DNA of 64,000 nt from contig NC_045130.1 of the NCBI RefSeq assembly GCF_007655135.1, positions 6,324,001 to 6,388,000 of the forward strand, in the 5' to 3' direction. A model generated the notes under the pieces. The model worked only from the letters and a program-made list of their open reading frames with translations. It made no database searches and had not been told where the DNA came from. The number at the start of each line of letters is the position of its first letter. The stretch's first letter is position 1. Positions 57,903-64,000 of the stretch are shown here, one piece after another. The translations under genes and the position numbers were made by a program. Origin of the DNA: Punica granatum. Lineage: Eukaryota > Streptophyta > Magnoliopsida > Myrtales > Lythraceae.

Positions 57903-60641
57903 ATGAGGCCGATTCTGATGAAGGGTCACGAGAGGCCCCTGACGTTCCTCAAGTACAACGGGGAGGGCGATCTCCTCTTCTCCTGCGCCAAGGACCACAA
58001 CCCCACCGTCTGGTTCGCTGACAACGGCGAGCGCCTCGGCACCTACCGCGGCCACAATGGTGCCGTCTGGTGTTGCGATGTTTCCAGTATGTCCCTCAAC
58101 CTTACCCTCTACATGCGTCTGTCCATAAATGTTCTTTTTTAGTTTCCATGTTACCTCTTTTGATTCTTGGTTCTTCCTCTGTGGAGATTTGTTCTTTCTA
58201 TTTGTCTTGGGTATTCCGTTAATTGCTTTTCGGACTTGTATTTGGTCAGAATCAATTGCTACCAATATTTTGCACCTTTGGAAGGCCTGATTTTGGATGA
58301 AAGGGATGAAATTGTTTGGAAGACTTTTCCATCTGATAACATAAGTTCACGCATTTTGGCTTATTTCATTGCCCAGAAAGTCGGGAACATGTCATCCGTG
58401 AATTCTGGTTTTTGTGCTAATGTGTGTTGTTTTCAGGGGACTCGATGAGGCTGATCACAGGCAGTGCCGATCAGACGGTGAAGCTGTGGAGTGTGCAGTC
58501 CGGCACCCAGTTGTTTACTTTCAATTTCGATTCCCCGGCGAGGTCGGTCGACTTCTCTGTTGGTGATAAGCTCGCCCTGATCACCACCGATCCCTTCATG
58601 GGCCTCACTTCTGCTATCCATGTGAAGCGCATTGCCAGAGATCCTAATGATCGTAAGCTTCTTAATTTTATCTGTTTTTAATCATTTGTCTCATCGAAGA
58701 AGTATGAAATTATGGGCACATGGAGTTTGTCGTTACAGTTGCTGTCTATCAAATTGTGCTGTCTTATGTAAAACTATCTTGCTTATCGTAATCTGCTGTC
58801 TAACGTGCATTGTATCTTCTTGGAAGAAAGGCGCTTTCTTGCTAGTTCATGAGTTTGGATGGTTCGATATAATTTAGTAGATGAAACATTGGCAGTGCTG
58901 GTTCTTACTGGATTGTGTATAAGTCTTCTGATGGGTGATTCATAACTAGCCCCTTAGGAAGAGAATGAAAACTATTGGCTCATGCGAATTTACCTGTATC
59001 ACACTAGTACATTTGGCTACTACCATAATGTAGAAGACGCTTTTTTGATATTTGGATTCTTCTGGGACTATCTTAAGAATTCTGTGAATGTGAAAATCAC
59101 TTTGACCTTCTATAATGTCAGTTTCAGTGGCGATACTATGTGAGAGTGTCATGTGGCATGGTTTTTTAGCCAGTAGGATAAATATTTTGTTAGGGATGTT
59201 AACTAATTGCTTATTACATGCTTGTTTTTCACTCACTTTTAGCATCACAATGTGGATTTTCTCTGAAACGCTGAACTGCTGTATGTATAGCGCAAGTGCT
59301 GGGACAACTTTCTTCCGTTTGATTACGAGAAGCATGTAAGTCTAGATATAATGAAAGATGGGACTTTTGCAGAAACTGCTGAATCCGTCCTCGTCATTAG
59401 GGGGCCACAGGGAAGAATTAACAGAGCTGTTTGGGGACCCCTCAATAAGACTATTATAAGTGCTGGTGAAGATTCTATTATTCGCATTTGGGATTCTGAG
59501 GTATGTAAATGAGTTTTCTGCAGTTGTGGTTTTATTGTGTTCTGGTAATGTCCCATTAAGTATGATATTGCTGGGCTTTGGGATTTTCTTTCTAATTATG
59601 GTCAATAGATAGCATTAGTTTGACTTATTCTTTTGCTTCTTGTTAATTCCCACAGACAGGAAAGTTACTAATGGAATCTGACAAGGAAACTGGGCATAAG
59701 AAGGCGATTACATCACTCGCAAAATCTGATGACGGGTCACATTTCCTCACTGGTTCCCATGACAAGTCTGCCAAGGTCCAATTCTCTATACGCTAGTCTC
59801 CTGTGTTGCACTGTTCTCCTACCTTACATTTGCAACGTTATACTTCAGACTGACCTTCCTTTTTTTTTGGTTCTGCAATCATCAGCTCTGGGACACTAGA
59901 ACGCTCACTCTTATCAAGACTTATGTGACTGAGAGACCAGTTAATGCTGTCGCGATGTCTCCACTTCTTGATCATGTACACACTTGCAAACTGAGAAAAT
60001 CTCCATCGATCCATCTTTTCTTCTATTCTCTTCACATATGATTGTGTTGAGAAGACTGTGATTGTTTTTATGCATCCCTGCCATCTTTGATTCCAGGTGG
60101 TGCTTGGTGGGGGTCAAGATGCATCAGCAGTCACAACAACTGATCACCGTGCAGGGAAGTTCGAGGCAAAGTTCTTTGACAAGGTAAACTTTTTTATTCA
60201 ATTTTATCGTGATGATCTCATTTGCATGTAGTAATCAGTAGCTCTTTCTGGTCTATAACCATGGTCTGGTTCTTATCTTCAGATCCTTCAAGAAGAAATC
60301 GGAGGTGTCAAAGGACACTTTGGGCCCATCAATGCTCTAGCCTTTAACCCTGATGGCAAAAGGTAAATTCTAATTTGCTTCTGTAAGCCATGTTGCGCTG
60401 TGTTTTGGCCCAAGATAGCGACTCTTTTGGTAGTAGCGATTTTGTGGGCGAGTTCTATTCATACTCCCTGGGCTTGGACCTCGGGATCTTCTTGAAGGAC
60501 AATTTTTTTCATTTTAATACACTGATAAATAAATTTTTCTAACATCTAATGTTATGATGTTGCAGCTTCTCAAGTGGAGGGGAAGATGGTTATGTGAGGT
60601 TGCACCATTTTGACCCAGATTACTTCAATATCAAGATTTAG
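57903..60641 (+). CDS. TIF3I1: Translation initiation factor eIF3 subunit i
   Basis: Exons 57903-58086, 58437-58652, 59373-59500, 59656-59775, 59886-59975, 60097-60183, 60283-60362 and 60566-60641 join in frame to 326 aa, the normal length. A seven-bladed WD40 propeller (TRIP-1/TIF34) that forms part of the eIF3 complex on the 40S subunit with subunits b and g. Recognisable blocks: [88 protein letters not shown] [83 protein letters not shown] and [22 protein letters not shown]. Housekeeping gene; no TATA box seen, but a telo-box-like word upstream fits translation genes. Confidence 0.96.
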
Positions 60642-61299
60642 AAGCAGACTATCATCGACCCACTCTTTGATGGAGACCGGAAGTGCTAGAAAGTTCTGCA
60701 GTCTTATCCTGATCCGCATAACTTTCTTGGTAGCGCTAGCGCTCGGCTATTTGTTCTCAAATTTAGTGTTAAAATTTTTGGCGGGCATAGTTTTTTGTCA
60801 TTTGTTTTTTGTTACTCTGGCTCGGCTTTCGAGTCAATACTCACTGAACATGATAAGTTATCAGATGGAGAGGCTGAGATTTGATGAAACAGCTCTCAAA
60901 AGAAAGCAAGTTTGTCTCATAATCCTTAAAATCTTTTTTTTTGATGAATTCATAATCCTTAAAATCATTCTACTTATTATGGTGGATCGAATAATGATCC
61001 ATGACCCTATTCATTTAAAAAGGTACTATTGCATATGTGATATGACCGTGTGTTATGTATGATAATGCATTTCCATTTGGTGTTTGTGGTTCTGAAATCA
61101 TAAAAGTTCCATAGAAGGAAAAAAAAAAAAAAAACAAAAGCCATATATTTCATTATAATTTTCTGATGACTAGCAAGTGGACATTGATACCAACTAGATA
61201 TCCTTGCGTATATACCTCGACTTCCACATCGAAAACTAGCATATAACTATTACTCTTCAATCTTTATGCAACTAAAGTTTGAATGACCAACTACTAGGA

Positions 61300-61773
61300 T
61301 TATACCAAAGCCAACACCACTAAGAAAATAATCCAAAGAAGCGTGATGCTTGAACGCTTCTGAATTGGTGCTGATGACGGGTTGTCTTGATCTCGGAGAG
61401 GATGCCTGTAGTACCATGGAAAGTAAGGCAGTATAGGATCAGGCGGGGGCGGGGCAACCTGCAAGTACCATGGCGGGGGGAAGTAGTAGTACGGAATTGG
61501 TGGCTCACCGGGCGGCTGTAGAGGTACTGGTGGCGACGGCGGAGGGGGACAATTCACGGTGGTTGGGGGCGGCGGAAGGCAAGGATAGAGGCAGTTGCCA
61601 CTAGCTGGAGGAGGCTGCTGGGGAAGGGACATTGAGGTTGATTCATCATCATGTAGTTGCACAGCGGCTTCTGAATGATCCATTGTCAGTGTGGAGTGAA
61701 AGCTGAGGACAAGTACCAGAGAGAAGAACACTATGCCTGAGATTGGAGGGCTGGTGATGAGTCCTATAGCCAT
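61300..61773 (-). CDS. Small proline-rich, probably GPI-anchored wall protein
   Basis: Intronless, 157 aa. Residues 1-30 or so are a hydrophobic signal peptide or anchor (ISGIVFFSLVLVLSF). The middle is extensin-like: LPQQPPPASGNCLYPCLPPPPTTVNCPPPPSPPVPLQPPGEPPIPYYYFPPP in parts, with PPPP blocks, two YPC/NCP cysteines and Tyr runs that suit prolyl hydroxylation and crosslinking. The end is a hydrophobic stretch (ITLLWIIFLVVLALV) with no polar tail, as expected for a GPI-attachment signal. This layout matches a small family of plant hydroxyproline-rich, possibly GPI-anchored proteins of unknown role at the cell surface. A TA-rich run at 61918-61937 could serve as the TATA region. The ATG at 61773 is the first in frame with the signal peptide. 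Confidence 0.75.
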   Translation of the reverse strand: MAIGLITSPPISGIVFFSLVLVLSFHSTLTMDHSEAAVQLHDDESTSMSLPQQPPPASGNCLYPCLPPPPTTVNCPPPPSPPVPLQPPGEPPIPYYYFPPPWYLQVAPPPPDPILPYFPWYYRHPLRDQDNPSSAPIQKRSSITLLWIIFLVVLALV

Positions 61774-61917
61774 TGTTGGTGGAAACTAATATGCTGACAG
61801 TGAGAATATTGGAGAGAGTGATTAAGTAGAGGTGGAAGAAGAAGCGGGGCGTGAAGCAATTAAAGAAGATTCTTCTCAATTGAGGATGCCTTTGTAAAAC
61901 ATCTCAACTAGCTGGTC

Positions 61918-61938
61918 TATATATATATATATATATAA
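61918..61938. repeat. (TA)n tract upstream of the proline-rich gene
   Basis: About ten TA units, 145 bp upstream of the ATG on the gene strand; may act as its TATA region. Confidence 0.5.
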
Positions 61939-61939
61939 A

Positions 61940-64000
61940 TGAAGCACAAGTTTAATTCTCACGCCGTTACGTCATCAAAAATAAAAAATGCATATATAGA
62001 TCGCATATTCTATATAAGAAATATATTGCAATGTTATATTGGTCAGTAAGTCTAAGTGTATTTCTACAATTATATTAATTGAAAACTTTTCTTATATTGA
62101 ACTTTAGAATCCCTACTCCAAGCTGGCTCAAATTCACTCAAAAAAAAAAAAACTCCTACATCATGCAAATATTCTTGCCTTTCCTCCAAGCTTTATGCAA
62201 AGGTTCCTCTGTGCCGTCCAAACTTTATTGGTTATTTATTATACACAATCTTATTAATTTTATTTTGATGAGTATTAGCATATTTACGTTAAAAAGTAGT
62301 TAAGCAGGTTTACATTTTTATAGATAATATATGTTGTTCGATTGAAAATTTCTGTGGTTAGTTTTATACTGTTTGATGTACAAATCAAGGAAGATCTATG
62401 GAGGTTAGCATTAGCTAATCATAAAAAGAAGGCTATGTCCATCACGATATACATTGATATTTTATATTTTCAATTATATTTTTTATTTATATTTTTAAAA
62501 ATATTTCTTTCCATATTAACTACTTTTTGTTCAGTTTATACAATTTTATGATTTCTCTAGAAAATTCTTGGAACAAAAAATTTGTAATACAACTTAAGCC
62601 TTTTCCATCACTCTCCATTGTAAATTTTGTGTTTTTGAACTATTTTAATTGTCAATAATTCTTTTCCTCTAAAGTTTTTTAATTAAAAAATGATATACAA
62701 TATAAACTTTGTATCAATCTAATCTTATACGATTAATTTTTAATATTATTTTTTGTATTTACTATATATTTTATCTTTTATCTTATACTAGGTACTATTT
62801 ATTAGATAGATCTTCGAACTATTATATTGCCATACATATTTTATTTGCACTGCATATTAGTTATACATGGAAATTATATGCTAATTCATCTATGAGAAAA
62901 GTATGCTTTCTAATCGTTTTTCTCTCCTAAGTTAATTATCTTAAATAGTGTGTATGCTTTTAATATCGAGGAAAGATATATTCACTTATATATGACTTAA
63001 ATATAATCTATATGTATGTCACATATATAAAAATTTCCATAATATATTAATTTTAAATATTGCTTTCTATAAAAAATGATTAATCATTCCCGCTCAACTC
63101 ACGGATTTTCATCTAGCTATTAATGTATAGGTTGGCAAGTGCAGCGTTAGCTGAAGATGATGACCGCTTTGGACATCTTCAATTTAGTATTCTGTTGTTA
63201 TCGTTAATGAGAAGTGTGCTACAAAACGTAACATTGCTCATATACAGATCCAACTCAATCGAGATCGTTTTCCTACTCTGCAATTGGTTTAATATTTTCT
63301 TCATCTGGTGAAATTCCTGGAACCCAGTCACCTATTTATGTATATACTCGTCGACAGTGATGGTAATATGAGAAGCCAACGAGCTGTGGGAATCACTTCT
63401 TGGCGAATTAATAAGGTCAATAGGTTTTAGGTTATTCCATGAATTGATGAAAGTGGCCGGCTGCCAACCCCAATGCAAGTTCTGACTAATCCAGTTCGAT
63501 TGGGTTGACCAACTAAAGGGTAAAAATATTATTTTCTCCATTCCCTAAGACTTGAAGACCTTGATTGGAAAATAAGCGCCGAACCGCTTGAACAAATCTT
63601 TATTGGTGGCTGGCCAGCTAATTTAATTAGTAGATGTGAATTAATGTTTGACGGTTGATAACATACAAAAGCCTTCTCGCCATTACGCTTGTGGGCTAAT
63701 AATAGCCTAGTAATGTCCATAATCAGATGCAATAGCCAGCAAAATCGTCGGCTGAGCCTTATTGCTATTATTACTATTGTGGGCCAAATCACTTCCACCT
63801 ATAAATGGAACGTAATATAATGGACAGATGGACCTGTCCATAAACTATGTAAATAATCAATTATCATTATAACCAACGCAAAATGAAAATTTATTGCCAT
63901 GAATTAAAAATCAAAATATTTGCTTCTATTCCACCGAAAAAAAAATTATATTTGCTTCTAGCTGCTCTTGGCTGTCGTAATTGGAACCAAGTGAAGATGA
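61940..64000. other. AT-rich spacer to window end
   Basis: No gene seen. Very AT-rich, especially 62450-63080. A degraded SINE lies at about 63440-63605. The end near 63085-63115 (cccgctcaactcacgga...ctag) vaguely resembles a Helitron terminus but is too weak to call. Confidence 0.5.
63440..63605 (-). mobile_element. Degraded SINE relative
   Basis: The minus strand reads ttgttcaagcggttcggcgcttattt, ttcaagtctta, ggaatggagaaaa, accctttagttggtcaaccc and ggattagtc, in the same order as the SINE at 25631 (ttcaagcgatttggcgcttatttt, attcaagtca, gtgaatg, cttagtgggccgacc). Confidence 0.6.

Overview
This window is nuclear DNA from a flowering plant, almost certainly a core eudicot. The evidence is intron-rich genes with GT-AG junctions, AT-rich spacers full of small plant mobile elements, and plant-specific gene families: C2-domain ABA-related proteins, an anthocyanin-type R2R3-MYB, GDP-L-galactose phosphorylase, a plastid-type fructokinase, a polcalcin and a PPR protein. 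A member of the Myrtales such as pomegranate would fit, but that is a guess. All exon models were built by hand from splice sites, reading frame and family knowledge; no search was run.

Layout. 1-15.6 kb holds three plus-strand copies of a small C2-domain (CAR-like) gene. The first two lie in a recent direct segmental duplication of about 4.7 kb that also copied the promoters; the window opens inside it. Between copies two and three is a tandem array of short LTRs, read here as a TRIM retrotransposon flanked by a 5-bp target duplication. 17.7-20.1 kb is a decayed LINE that has lost the catalytic core of its reverse transcriptase. A hAT-like MITE at 20.8-21.3 kb sits just upstream of a subgroup-6-type R2R3-MYB gene (21.8-23.2 kb). 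After a 5-kb gene-free stretch comes the ascorbate gene GGP/VTC2 (28.4-30.2 kb), with its conserved regulatory upstream ORF at 28.1 kb. A second LINE remnant (33.1-34.5 kb) has inserted into the 3' flank of a CML23/24-like calcium sensor (minus strand). A compact gene cluster follows at 38.8-44.9 kb: plastid fructokinase (+), polcalcin (+) and a receptor-like cytoplasmic kinase (-). 45-51.5 kb is a gene desert with foldback elements. A PPR gene (-), a pair of direct repeats broken by a LINE fragment, a Mutator-type MITE, eIF3 subunit i (+) and a small proline-rich wall-type protein (-) complete the window.

How the genes relate. These are independent eukaryotic genes, not an operon. Several belong to calcium and stress signalling (three C2 proteins, two EF-hand proteins, one kinase), and two are regulatory or rate-controlling steps in antioxidant and pigment metabolism (GGP, MYB), but the sequence shows no evidence that the neighbourhood itself is functional. 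I did not find an undescribed system. The most useful observations are an ATG-initiated form of the GGP upstream ORF, unusual residues in the MYB R3 repeat, and an insertion history that can be read from duplicated empty and filled sites.
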